NCBI GenBank assembly: GCA_016710275.1
Contig: JADJXS010000001.1
Coordinates: 620,001-684,000 of the forward strand
Reading direction: 5' to 3'
Length of the DNA: 64,000 bases
DNA from: Phycisphaerales bacterium
GTDB taxonomy: Bacteria > Planctomycetota > Phycisphaerae > UBA1845 > Fen-1342
The notes under the pieces were generated by a model. It saw nothing but the letters and a program-made list of their open reading frames with translations, searched no databases and was not told where the DNA came from. This document shows positions 26,920-35,560 of this stretch, in pieces; the first letter of the stretch is position 1, and every line of letters starts with the position of its first letter. A program made the translations under genes and the position numbers.

Positions 26920-28292
26920 CGGCCGGCCTCCTTCATTGCCGTTCGCGACAGGCGCGCATCCTGGAGCGCGATATGCAGCAGAATCGCACCAATCACGATC
27001 AACATCAGCAGGTGCGCTCCGGCGCTGCGGGCCGACTCCAGCATCCACAGCGTCATGCCGATCAGCCAGACGATCAGCCCGGCCGCGCCGGCTGTTCGAA
27101 TGCCGCGAGCGGCGCGGGCGTCCAGCGCGATCGCCGTCAGGGCCGCCACGGCGGGAAAGGCCCAGATCAGGTAATACTGGCGCAACAGGGGTGAAAACAC
27201 GAGCATTCCGAGCATGAATGCGGCGGCGAGGCTCCAGGCGGCGCGGCTGCCGCCGGCCCGGCCGATGCGCCAGCCGGCTGCCAGCAGCACGAGCAGCAGC
27301 AGCGCCTTGGCGGTGCGTGCCAGCAGCATGACGGTCGGCTCGCTGAGGGAGAAGCGCGACAGCCCGATGCGGTGGGCGTGGCCCTGCATGAGCCAGCGGG
27401 CGGCGACGATTTCGATCGACTGGTTGCGGCGATCGACGAAGTGCTCATCGAGCGCGTCATCAACCAGGCCGCGGGCCGGTGCACCCTGCACGTTGTAATC
27501 GACCCATTCGCGGTGGTAGCGCTGCGTGTCCTTGAGGCCGAAGGCCGCGATGCAGGGAAGGAATGTGAGCAGCAGTCCCCAGAGGATGAACCACGCCGAT
27601 GCCCGCCAGTCGCGGCGGACGATGAGCCAGAGCAGCATGATCCCCGGCAGGATTTTCAGAATCGCCGCCGCGGCCAACAGGGCGCTGCCGCGGACGGGCT
27701 GGCGGCGCAGCACGGCCGATACCCCGGCTGCGACCAGCGCCAGCGTGATGAAGCTGACCTGGTTGAACTTGGCCGCCTCGTACATCGCGGGTAGCGAGAT
27801 CAGGGCGGCTGCGGCGGTCTTCACCCAGGCGGAGAGCGGCGGCGGTGCGCTGGATTCTGCGATCGACGATTCTGCGCGGGAGGCGGCGGCCGGCGCGGGA
27901 TGCGCCGCGCGCAGAGAGGGGATGACGTGTTTCGCAGCGCAGCGCAGGCAGTAGGCCAGGCAGGCGACGTGCAGCGCCGCCCAAAGCAGCGCCGCGGTTT
28001 GCGGGCCGCCGACGGCCAGCGGCGCGATCGCCAGCGAGACGACCGGCAGGTAGAAGGGGAGCTGGCGGCGGAGGGTCTTTTCGGGGTTGTCGAGATCGGG
28101 GTTCAGCGCCCCGTGTTCCCAGGTGTAGGCGGCGTCGAGGTAGAAGTGCTGGAAGTCGAATTTCATGTTCAGGCCGCGCCAGGCCGAAATGACTCCGACC
28201 GACGCGACCAGCCAAATCAGGAACCCGGCCGCGACGCGGCGCGAGATCGCGGCGGAGCGCGAGGGAGCGCCGATTGCATGGCCGTCAGCCAC
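26916..28292 (-). CDS. GT87-like (DUF2029) polyprenol-phosphate-sugar-dependent glycosyltransferase
   Basis: About 458 residues with 10 or so membrane segments. DFQHFYLDAAYTW followed by FYLPVVSLAIAPLA fits the GT87 pattern (DFxxxYxAA, then YPP-like region before a membrane helix), known from mycobacterial mannosyltransferases. The start is GTG 28292, with GGAGG 6 nt upstream, overlapping the upstream gene by 8 nt. A longer frame to 28334 lacks that support. It is the middle gene of the coupled set 24946-30138. The sugar and acceptor are unknown. Confidence 0.72.
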   Translation of the reverse strand: MADGHAIGAPSRSAAISRRVAAGFLIWLVASVGVISAWRGLNMKFDFQHFYLDAAYTWEHGALNPDLDNPEKTLRRQLPFYLPVVSLAIAPLAVGGPQTAALLWAALHVACLAYCLRCAAKHVIPSLRAAHPAPAAASRAESSIAESSAPPPLSAWVKTAAAALISLPAMYEAAKFNQVSFITLALVAAGVSAVLRRQPVRGSALLAAAAILKILPGIMLLWLIVRRDWRASAWFILWGLLLTFLPCIAAFGLKDTQRYHREWVDYNVQGAPARGLVDDALDEHFVDRRNQSIEIVAARWLMQGHAHRIGLSRFSLSEPTVMLLARTAKALLLLVLLAAGWRIGRAGGSRAAWSLAAAFMLGMLVFSPLLRQYYLIWAFPAVAALTAIALDARAARGIRTAGAAGLIVWLIGMTLWMLESARSAGAHLLMLIVIGAILLHIALQDARLSRTAMKEAGR

Positions 28293-30138
28293 GGGAGGCC
28301 TCCGCGGCGCCTGGTCGGGGCGTGATCGGTCCAACGCCGGGCGCGGAGGCCGCGACCCGGCCGTGCGTCGGCGGGGTTGAACTCGCGGGGGTCGAGCGGA
28401 GCAGCACGACGCCCATCACGATCAGCGCCAGCGGGAACAATCCGAAGACCTCCGGGGCGGCCGGGCTGCTCATGGTGCCGAGCAGCGCCCATGCCTGCAG
28501 GGCGGCCGCCAGTGCCAGCGCCAATGCCGGCGCCCAGGCACGCCTCCAGGAATCGGCACGATACGCCTGCGCCGCCAGCAGCGCCAGTGCCGGCAAGGCC
28601 CAGACCAGGTGGTAGCGGCGCAGCACGGGCATGATGCACAGCAGCGCCAGCAGCCATACCGCCCATTCGACGCGGATGCGCTCGGTGGTCAGTTCGGCGG
28701 CGGGTCGGCGCGTGAGCCACATGAGGCCGAGCAGCAACCCGGCGGAGAGGCCGGTTGCGGCGATGGAGACGGCTCCGCGCGGCAGGTCGAGCAGGTTGGC
28801 GTAGGCGGGCGGTTCGTTGTAGCGGCGGGCGCGGGGATCGTTCTCGATGCGGGTGGCGTAGCTGGTGTGGGTCAGGGTGCGGGCCAGCGCTGCGCCGATG
28901 CCGGCGTTTCGCCAGTCCAGCTCGCGATCATCGCGGATCAGGGCCGCCTGCGAGGAGCGCGTCATCCCGCCGAGCCATTGGCGGTAGACGTCGCGGAAGT
29001 AGCCGGTGTCCATGAATGCGACGGCGTCCGAGAGCGGGCCGGCCACAAAGATCGTGAGGATCGCGAAGGTGACGGTTCGCCACTGGCGCTTGAGGGCGAA
29101 CCACGCGATCAGACCGGCGGGGGTGATTTTGAGCAGGGCCGCCAGCCCGAGCCAGAAGCCGGCGATCCGCGGCCGCCGCGCTTCCCAGCAGACCAGTGCG
29201 CCGAGCATCAGCAGGAGCGTCAGGACGTTGACCTGGTTCAGGCGGAATTCCCAGTGGATGAACAGCCCGCCCGCCAGCAGCGGCAGCAGCACCCACGCGG
29301 GCCATTGATCGGGGGCGAGTCCCGGCAGCCGCCGGCCGATCAGCCGCAGCACGGCCAGCAGAGCGGCGAGGCCGGCGATGAGCCAGACCAGGTCGGCGCC
29401 GCGGAAGGCGGTTTGGGGAATGAGGGTGGTTGTGTTGAGTTTGCGCGGCGGCGGGGCGGCTTGATCGGCAGGTTGGTCGGCGCTGGCTGCGGGGCCGCCG
29501 GTGGTTGTGGGGGCGCTGCTCGCGATGATCGGCGTGGCGGTGGTGGTGGCCGGGGTGATGGTCGGCTCTTCGGGGGCCATCATGCGCCCGAGCGAGACCG
29601 GGAGCGTCATCAGTCGGGAGACGAATGGCGGATACCACTCGATCGTGCCGCGGTGTTCGATTGTGCCGTCGGCATTGCGCGTGAGGCCGTCATCGAGCAT
29701 GGCGCGGTCGAGCAGGGCCGCGCCGCCGTGGTAGAAGAATTCGAAATCCTGCGCCTGTTGGCGCACCCAGCGCAGTCGCAATTGGGCCAGCGCCCCGATG
29801 AGGAGCGTGAGGGCCACCAGCGCTGCAATGACCCAGAGGCGGTGAATGCGGTGGGGGTCGGCGGGTTGCAGTGTGAAAGCGGCGCGGGGGCGGCTGCGGC
29901 TCGGGAGATTCCCGCCGGATGCGGAGTCGGGGTGGGGGCGCTGGTCGGAGGGTCGTCCACGGGGCGGATTGTATTGCGGATGGGAGGGTGAAGCGCTCCG
30001 CGCGGTTGGGCTGGGAGGAAGAGCATGGCGACGCAAAGCCGTCGCCATGGCGCGCGGCATGGCGTCGGCGCAGGCGTTTGCTCCGATCGATACGAACACG
30101 CTGCCCGTTTTCGCGGGCGGCGTTTCGCGACGGTCCAT
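28285..30138 (-). CDS. GT87-like glycosyltransferase, start uncertain
   Basis: The conserved part begins near residue 100 of this frame: a membrane segment (IAALVALTLLIGALAQL), then QQAQDFEFFYHGGAALLD and EWYPPFVSRLMTLPVSLG. These are the DFxxFYxGG and YPPF motifs of GT87/DUF2029 enzymes. A Pro/Thr/Ala-rich periplasmic insert (about 175-215) is unusual. The first 80 residues translate intergenic DNA that holds a CAAAGC hairpin (30025-30048) and a 46-bp repeat (29934-29979), so the true start is probably later, at a non-ATG codon near 29871. No ATG exists in the plausible zone. It is the first gene of the three-gene set. Confidence 0.65.
   Translation of the reverse strand: MDRRETPPAKTGSVFVSIGANACADAMPRAMATALRRHALPPSPTARSASPSHPQYNPPRGRPSDQRPHPDSASGGNLPSRSRPRAAFTLQPADPHRIHRLWVIAALVALTLLIGALAQLRLRWVRQQAQDFEFFYHGGAALLDRAMLDDGLTRNADGTIEHRGTIEWYPPFVSRLMTLPVSLGRMMAPEEPTITPATTTATPIIASSAPTTTGGPAASADQPADQAAPPPRKLNTTTLIPQTAFRGADLVWLIAGLAALLAVLRLIGRRLPGLAPDQWPAWVLLPLLAGGLFIHWEFRLNQVNVLTLLLMLGALVCWEARRPRIAGFWLGLAALLKITPAGLIAWFALKRQWRTVTFAILTIFVAGPLSDAVAFMDTGYFRDVYRQWLGGMTRSSQAALIRDDRELDWRNAGIGAALARTLTHTSYATRIENDPRARRYNEPPAYANLLDLPRGAVSIAATGLSAGLLLGLMWLTRRPAAELTTERIRVEWAVWLLALLCIMPVLRRYHLVWALPALALLAAQAYRADSWRRAWAPALALALAAALQAWALLGTMSSPAAPEVFGLFPLALIVMGVVLLRSTPASSTPPTHGRVAASAPGVGPITPRPGAAEASRG
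29934..29979. repeat. 46-bp perfect direct repeat, copy 1
   Basis: Identical over 46 bp to 33750-33795 and in the same orientation. The shared core reads gtcgtccacggggcggattg. Together the copies bracket the subtilase lipoprotein gene. Confidence 0.8.
30025..30048 (+). repeat. CAAAGC-loop hairpin element, copy 2
   Basis: ATGGCGACG pairs with CGTCGCCAT around caaagc. Same element as 12230-12253 with a G-C for C-G swap in the stem. Confidence 0.65.
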
Positions 30139-30177
30139 CGTTCGACCGATGACAAATCGATCGGTGGTCGGGCTGTC

Positions 30178-33100
30178 CTACGGCGCCGTCGTGAAGGTCC
30201 GCGGTCCCGATTCGGTCGCCGACTGCGAGAAATCGCGGAAGTCGAGCGAAAACCGGTTGAAATCGAAGCCCGGAATTACATAGTCCTCGACGTGCCACTG
30301 ATACGCTGTCGCGCCGGTCAGCCCACCGACGGTCAGCACGGGCAGCGACACGGTGGTGGTACCCGTCGGGACGAAGATCTCCCACAGAAACTCGCCGGGG
30401 CCTTCGATCACGATCAGCGAGAGGGAGCCACCCGGCGTATTCGTGAAACTCAGCGTCGGCGCGGGCGCAGTGCCGGTTTCACCCGCGGTCGGCGCTACAA
30501 GGACTGGCGGAGCCCGGAACGTGCCGGAGAACTCGGCGGCCAGTGCGGCCAGGCTTCCGGAGGTGCTGAACATGCTTGCGTTCGCCTCGGCGTCCACGAC
30601 CAGGGCAACGAGCCGACCCTTGACGACCGCATCGAGAGCGACGCCGACACCGGCCCGGCTCAACGTGAACGGCTGCCCGACCGGCACGTCGAACACGCCG
30701 CCGAGAATGCTCTCCTTGTCCGAATCGCCGTAGGAAAGCGCGAGCACGGCATAGGTCGCGGCGGCCTGCAGCGAACCGGCCGCTGCTTGGAACGTGCCGG
30801 TCGTGGAGGCGGACGACGCGACGGTGCGCGCCTCGATCTCGACCGTCGCCGCCTCGAACAGCGGCTCGACCTCTTCGACGCTCCATTTCGTCACCGTGCC
30901 GCCCGCACCGCTCACGACAACGGCGACGCTCAGTTCATCGCCCTCTTCGACCGACAATGCGGCCGTCGGGTTGTCAGCTGTGATCCGCGCGAAGTCACGG
31001 ATGGCGCCATCGACGATCGCGCTGACCACGCCCGCTTCACCGGTCGCGAGGCCGGTGGCGGTGACCGTCAGCGTGACATCCTCGCCGCGGTCGCCGGCGG
31101 GCTCGAGTTCGAACTCGACGAAGCTGGAGTTGATGCCGACGAACGTCATGGTGCTGTAGCCCGGCGCGGCGGCGGTGATGGTCACCGGCCCGGTGATGCC
31201 GAAGAGTGCCGCCTGCCCGCTGACGTCCGACGTGCTGCTCGGGCCGCCGGGGATACTGACCGTCGCGCCGGCGATCGGCTCGCCCGACCCCGCTTCGTAC
31301 ACCGCGGCGAGCAGCTCGCTCTGAATCTCCGCACCGCTTGCGCCGCGCTGCCGAACCGAGCCGTTCGCACGGTCGACCGCGAACGCGTCGAGCTTCACCG
31401 GCCGGTCAATCTTGATCGACTCGGCTTCGACCAGGCTCGGGAACATGCCGCGATACTGCAGTACGCCCTTGTCGGCCGAGGTGGCGATCACCAGGTATTC
31501 GCCGGCCGGGAAATTCGTGATTTGGTAGCGATACCCACTCGCCACATTGGTCACGGTCGAGGCGACTTCGGAACCGTCATCGGGCTTGACGAGCGCGACC
31601 TTGATGTCGCCGACGTCCACGGTCCCGGCCACGACCAACTCGACGGCGATCACGGTGCGTCCGGCGGAGGTCGTCGCTTCGATGCGCCCGCGGTAGCGGC
31701 CCTTCGCGAGGTTGCTCCGATCGACGGTGACGGCCAGGTCGAAGGGGGTCGCGGTGCCAGGGGCCGGAAACGCCACGCTCAGCCAGTTGCCGCCGGTCTC
31801 GGCCTTGGCGCTGCCGGACTGGAATGTGACGTTGCCCGCGCCGTAGTTGCGGACGGTGACGGTCCTGCTGATCTGGTCGCCGTTGAATTCCACCGGATCG
31901 GGCGCGGCGACGATCCGCGGCGTCAAGGTGATACCCTGCGCGGTTGCCGGTGCGGCCTGATTGGCGGCGGCTTCGACCGCGCGATCCGCGCGAATGAGGC
32001 CGAAGCCGAAGATGCTGTCGCGGCCCGGCTCGCCCAGGTCTTCGGCCGTGTTCTGCAGGATGTCGCGAACCTGGGCCGGCGTCAGATTCGGATTCGCCGA
32101 AAGCATCAGCGCGATGACGCCGGAGACGTGCGGCGTCGCCATGGAGGTGCCCTGGCTGGTCAGGTACGTCGCGGTGCGCGTGCCCTGAAACGGCTCCTCA
32201 AAGTAAGTGCTCAGGACGTCTTCCGCAGTGGCATTTCCGCTTCCTCCCGGAGCGGCGATGAAATTCGTCGGCGCTTCATTCGAGTATTCCGCGCGTGTGC
32301 GATCGGGGCTGAGCGCGGCGACCGAAATGGCGTTTTTCTGGTTGGCCGGACTGGAGCTTTGCGGTGCGGGGCATTGAGTCGCCTCGTTACCGGCAGCCGC
32401 GACAACGACGGTCCCGACCGCCTCCACTGCGGCGATGGCATCGTCAATTGCGGTGCTGGCCGGGTCGGGGTTGCAGGCCGGGCCGTCCAGCCCGCCGAGA
32501 CTCATGTTGATCACGCGGCAGGGATTGGGGTTGTTCGGCACGCCGGTCACTTCCAAGCCCGCCGACCAGCGCATGGCGGCGACTAGGTCCGCGCCGGCAC
32601 CCCCGATGACGCGAACCGGCACGATCTTGCAGCCCCAGGTGACGCCGGTGACGCCGAGTTGATTGTTACCGACCGCGGCCACGGTGCCGGCCACATGCGT
32701 ACCGTGTGTGTTGGCCTTGTTGCTCGCGGGGGTCGCGGGGGCCGATGGGTCCGGTTTGTTGTCGACAAAGTCGTAACCCGGCAGCAGATTGTCCACCAAG
32801 TCCGGATGGGAGATGTGAATTCCGTCATCCAGAACGGCAATCCGGATGTCCGGCGACCCGGTCGTGATCGCCCAGGCGCGCGGCAGCCCGATCATCTCGT
32901 ACTGCCAGCGCTGGTCGGGGTAGCTGGGGTCGTTCGGCGTAAGCGTCTGCACCGCCTGCTTCGCGCGGTATACGCGGTTCGGCTCGGCTGCGCGGATCGC
33001 GAGGTCATTCCGCAAGACGGCGAGCGCCGCGTGAGTGGCCTCGGCCGAATCGGCCGCGCCGATTGACACGAGGAACGGACCTTCCGGCGTGATTTCCTTG

Positions 33101-33486
33101 ATGGCGGCCAGCGCCAGATCGGGGTGACGATCGATGATCGCCAGTAGCGTCTCCCGGCCGACCCACTCAAACTCGCGTTGCAGGCTGATCAGGGCCTCGC
33201 CGACGCGGATGTTCTCCCTTTCCACGCCGCGCGACTTGCCGACGAACAGATCCTCGGCCTTAATGAACTGGGCCGACGCATCGCTCTGCTTGCAGGTTTC
33301 GTCGGATGCCGGGGGCGTCACGTTGTGAATGATGAGCGCACCGCTGACCGACGGTTTGGAGTCCTCGGGAGACGGCGGCAGCGGGCAGCCGGCCAGGAGC
33401 AGGAGCAAGCAGGCCGTGCCGGCAACGAGTCGGCCGGACAGTGTCGAGCGCGCGAGCGCATCGCTGCGAACAGAAACTTGAGCCAT
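30178..33486 (-). CDS. Subtilase-family (S8) serine protease lipoprotein with Ig-like/PKD-like tail
   Basis: Protein of 1102 residues. ATG 33486 has GGAGG 6 nt upstream. A lipobox LLLLLAGC puts the lipidated Cys at 34. A propeptide-like region follows, then the S8 domain with Asp220 (AVLDDGIHISH), His261 (NTHGTHVAGT) and Ser448 (GTSMATPHVSG), and the oxyanion Asn in VVAAAGNEA. After about residue 500 come several beta-sandwich-like modules of unknown role. It is a likely surface-bound extracellular protease. The gene stands alone between 46-bp direct repeats (29934 and 33750), which is unusual. Confidence 0.9.
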   Translation of the reverse strand: MAQVSVRSDALARSTLSGRLVAGTACLLLLLAGCPLPPSPEDSKPSVSGALIIHNVTPPASDETCKQSDASAQFIKAEDLFVGKSRGVERENIRVGEALISLQREFEWVGRETLLAIIDRHPDLALAAIKEITPEGPFLVSIGAADSAEATHAALAVLRNDLAIRAAEPNRVYRAKQAVQTLTPNDPSYPDQRWQYEMIGLPRAWAITTGSPDIRIAVLDDGIHISHPDLVDNLLPGYDFVDNKPDPSAPATPASNKANTHGTHVAGTVAAVGNNQLGVTGVTWGCKIVPVRVIGGAGADLVAAMRWSAGLEVTGVPNNPNPCRVINMSLGGLDGPACNPDPASTAIDDAIAAVEAVGTVVVAAAGNEATQCPAPQSSSPANQKNAISVAALSPDRTRAEYSNEAPTNFIAAPGGSGNATAEDVLSTYFEEPFQGTRTATYLTSQGTSMATPHVSGVIALMLSANPNLTPAQVRDILQNTAEDLGEPGRDSIFGFGLIRADRAVEAAANQAAPATAQGITLTPRIVAAPDPVEFNGDQISRTVTVRNYGAGNVTFQSGSAKAETGGNWLSVAFPAPGTATPFDLAVTVDRSNLAKGRYRGRIEATTSAGRTVIAVELVVAGTVDVGDIKVALVKPDDGSEVASTVTNVASGYRYQITNFPAGEYLVIATSADKGVLQYRGMFPSLVEAESIKIDRPVKLDAFAVDRANGSVRQRGASGAEIQSELLAAVYEAGSGEPIAGATVSIPGGPSSTSDVSGQAALFGITGPVTITAAAPGYSTMTFVGINSSFVEFELEPAGDRGEDVTLTVTATGLATGEAGVVSAIVDGAIRDFARITADNPTAALSVEEGDELSVAVVVSGAGGTVTKWSVEEVEPLFEAATVEIEARTVASSASTTGTFQAAAGSLQAAATYAVLALSYGDSDKESILGGVFDVPVGQPFTLSRAGVGVALDAVVKGRLVALVVDAEANASMFSTSGSLAALAAEFSGTFRAPPVLVAPTAGETGTAPAPTLSFTNTPGGSLSLIVIEGPGEFLWEIFVPTGTTTVSLPVLTVGGLTGATAYQWHVEDYVIPGFDFNRFSLDFRDFSQSATESGPRTFTTAP

Positions 33487-33641
33487 CCGAGACCTCCGTA
33501 CCCTTGTCGCCAGTGTGTTCAGATCGATGAAAGAGGTTGGAACTGATTGTGCAGGATTATCGCACTGAGTCTTCGAAATGCAAGACGCGTTCTCCATTGC
33601 GCCTCGAACCGACCTGGCAACCCCCGGCGGGGGCCAATGAG

Positions 33642-33710
33642 GCACCTGGCTTCTGCGCGGTGTCCTTGTTCGCTGCCTACGGGAAGTGCGCACCGCCCCG
33701 AAGGGCGGTG
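33642..33710 (+). repeat. Composite hairpin repeat, copy with degraded first hairpin
   Basis: A TTCT-loop hairpin with two mismatches (33643-33662) is followed by CACCGCCC/GGGCGGTG (33691-33710), a perfect 8-bp stem around cgaa. The linker gctgcctacgggaagtgc resembles that of 33852-33917. Confidence 0.55.
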
Positions 33711-33749
33711 GCATGGGCGGTGCTGCGGGGGATGGCGCGGAATGGTGAA

Positions 33750-33795
33750 GGGGGCGCTGGTCGGAGGGTCGTCCACGGGGCGGATTGTATTGCGG
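33750..33795. repeat. 46-bp perfect direct repeat, copy 2
   Basis: Partner of 29934-29979; the sequence is identical from gggggcg to gtattgcgg. Confidence 0.8.
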
Positions 33796-33851
33796 GCCGG
33801 AACACGAGGCAGCCCGCCGGATCGAGGATCGACCCGGCGGGGCTTTTGTGG

Positions 33852-33917
33852 CACCGGGCTTCTGCCCGGTGTTCTGGTTCTCTGCCTGCGGGAAATGCCA
33901 ACCGCCCGGAAGGGCGG
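33852..33917 (+). repeat. Composite hairpin repeat, intact copy
   Basis: CACCGGGC/GCCCGGTG around ttct (33852-33871), a linker (ctgcctgcgggaaatgcc), then CCGCCC/GGGCGG around the GNRA loop ggaa (33902-33917). It lies just after the stop of the sigma-factor partner gene and could also affect its 3' end. Confidence 0.6.
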
Positions 33918-33929
33918 CGGCTCAGGCCG

Positions 33930-35507
33930 CTACTGGCTCAGGCCGCGTCCGGCGCCGCCGATCAGCGGCATCAATCCGTCGGTCCCGATGATGAGCGTGC
34001 GGCCTTTTTCGATCTTTGCGGCACGGTCCAGTTGCTGCGGTGCGATCTCGCCGGGGTGGCGCTGGAAGCGAATCCGGCCGTTTGCTGAACCAACGCCGCT
34101 CACCTCGGCCCAGTGCACCTCGCCTGCGGCGCTGTGCGCGAGCCGCAGAATGACGGGCTGATCCGCGGGGCCGAATCCCTCCATCAGGTTTGCAGCCGTT
34201 ATGTTGCGGATCGTCAGGACGTATTCACCCGGCGCCGGCTCCTCGACTTCCGCGCCTTCCGCGGACGCGTTGAGCAGCGAAAGCAGCTTGTGCACGCGCT
34301 CCGCGTCGGCCCGGCCGGCCAGCACATCGCCCAGCAGCCGCCCGACCTCGCCGTCGGCTCCGGCGGGGAGGGTCGAACCCGCATGAATGCCCACGACCGC
34401 AGGCGCGGTGCCGCCGGCGTCGCCGCCATGTGCTCCGATTGCTATGAACACGCCGCCGCGTTCGCTTCCCGGGGCGCTCTTTGCAAGCTGGCGCAGTTCC
34501 TCGGTTGAGGGGGACTCGCCGGCGCCGCCGTCCTTCATGGCTTGCTCGACGAGCCTGCGAATCGCCGGATCCAGCTCATCGAGTGATTCGACCTCGCGGC
34601 CGTTAATGGTGGTCTTCACGACGGTACCCGTGCCGTCCTTCATGGCCTGCTCGACGAGCCTGCGAATCGCCGGATCCAGCTCATCGAGTGATTCGACCTC
34701 GCGGCCGTTGACCGAGGCTTGAACGACCGCGCTGCCGCCCGTCGTCATTGTCCGTCCGAAGCCGATGTTGCCGGCGGACGCGCCGCCGGCGCTGATGATC
34801 AGCTCGGAGCCTTCGCAGCCCTCCATCGTGGCCGCGGCGTGATCCAGTTCGATCAGGACGCCGTTTTCGAGCGCGCCGCCGAAAATCCCGGAAAGCGGAT
34901 TCTCGTCGGTCCAGGAGTCCGGCAGACCGTTGGCCCGTACGAACAGCCAGTCATCGCCGAAGCCGGTCACCAGCCGGAATTCGGCGTCCAGCCCCTCCAA
35001 CTCGCCGCCTTCGACTCCGACGGCCCGCGCATCGATGAACATCGACTCGATCGGCAGGTCGCAGGGAGAGGTGCTCCCGCCGTCGGACGACTCGACGGGC
35101 GCATCTTCCGCGGGGGCGGCGAAGGCGATCACCAGTTCGCCGTCGAGCCGCGCTCCTTCGGTCACGACGTTTTCGAAGCGGACCGAGAACCCGCGCGACA
35201 GTGACTCGCGGAAGTTCTGCAGGATCATCCCGGCGTGGACGCGGCCGGTGGTGCCGAAGATTGACAGACCCGCGAACGCCAGGGCGATTGCCGCCGCCAT
35301 GGAACCCGCTGCCGCCCACACTCGCTTCTGAGTCATCAGACGCACTCCTCGTGCTGTTGGCTCGCTGATTGCCGCTGAGTCGATCGCCGCGCGACCGGAC
35401 TTCCATCGAGCGGTCTGCTCCGCGCTGATGCCGGAGGGCAGCGCCGTTCGCGACGCACAGTGCCGCAGGGCCGAATCCAGCCGTTGATCGATCGGGTCGG
35501 GTTTCAT
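33930..35507 (-). CDS. Membrane protein encoded with an ECF sigma factor
   Basis: Protein of about 525 residues. ATG 35507 has GGAGG about 7 nt upstream; it starts 54 nt after the sigma-factor stop codon. A cytoplasmic N-terminus of about 65 residues, one membrane segment (AAAGSMAAAIALAFAGLSIFG) and a large outer domain are seen. This is the topology of anti-sigma factors, but no zinc-finger HxxxCxxC motif is visible, so that role is inferred from position. The outer part has a 35-residue in-frame tandem duplication (VNGREVESLDELDPAIRRLV.., DNA offset 105 bp, about 34528-34737), nearly identical at DNA level. The rest is unrecognised. Confidence 0.65.
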   Translation of the reverse strand: MKPDPIDQRLDSALRHCASRTALPSGISAEQTARWKSGRAAIDSAAISEPTARGVRLMTQKRVWAAAGSMAAAIALAFAGLSIFGTTGRVHAGMILQNFRESLSRGFSVRFENVVTEGARLDGELVIAFAAPAEDAPVESSDGGSTSPCDLPIESMFIDARAVGVEGGELEGLDAEFRLVTGFGDDWLFVRANGLPDSWTDENPLSGIFGGALENGVLIELDHAAATMEGCEGSELIISAGGASAGNIGFGRTMTTGGSAVVQASVNGREVESLDELDPAIRRLVEQAMKDGTGTVVKTTINGREVESLDELDPAIRRLVEQAMKDGGAGESPSTEELRQLAKSAPGSERGGVFIAIGAHGGDAGGTAPAVVGIHAGSTLPAGADGEVGRLLGDVLAGRADAERVHKLLSLLNASAEGAEVEEPAPGEYVLTIRNITAANLMEGFGPADQPVILRLAHSAAGEVHWAEVSGVGSANGRIRFQRHPGEIAPQQLDRAAKIEKGRTLIIGTDGLMPLIGGAGRGLSQ

Positions 35508-35560
35508 CACGAATCCTCCACGCTCGGGACGGCGGCCGGACGGCCCTCATCCCGGGTTGC

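Larger units (their letters stand above)
33487..33929. other. Gene-free block of 443 bp with repeats
   Basis: Upstream region of the subtilase gene (33487-33600, its promoter not identified). It is followed by two composite repeats, each made of a TTCT-type hairpin and a GGAA-type hairpin about 20-30 nt apart (33642-33710 and 33852-33917), with one copy of the 46-bp direct repeat between them. Confidence 0.65.

Noticed and set aside
29610..30155. A shared peptide NTIRPVDDPPTSAP as a conserved protein motif
   Set aside because: It comes from translating the two copies of the 46-bp direct repeat, which lie in non-coding or doubtful N-terminal sequence.
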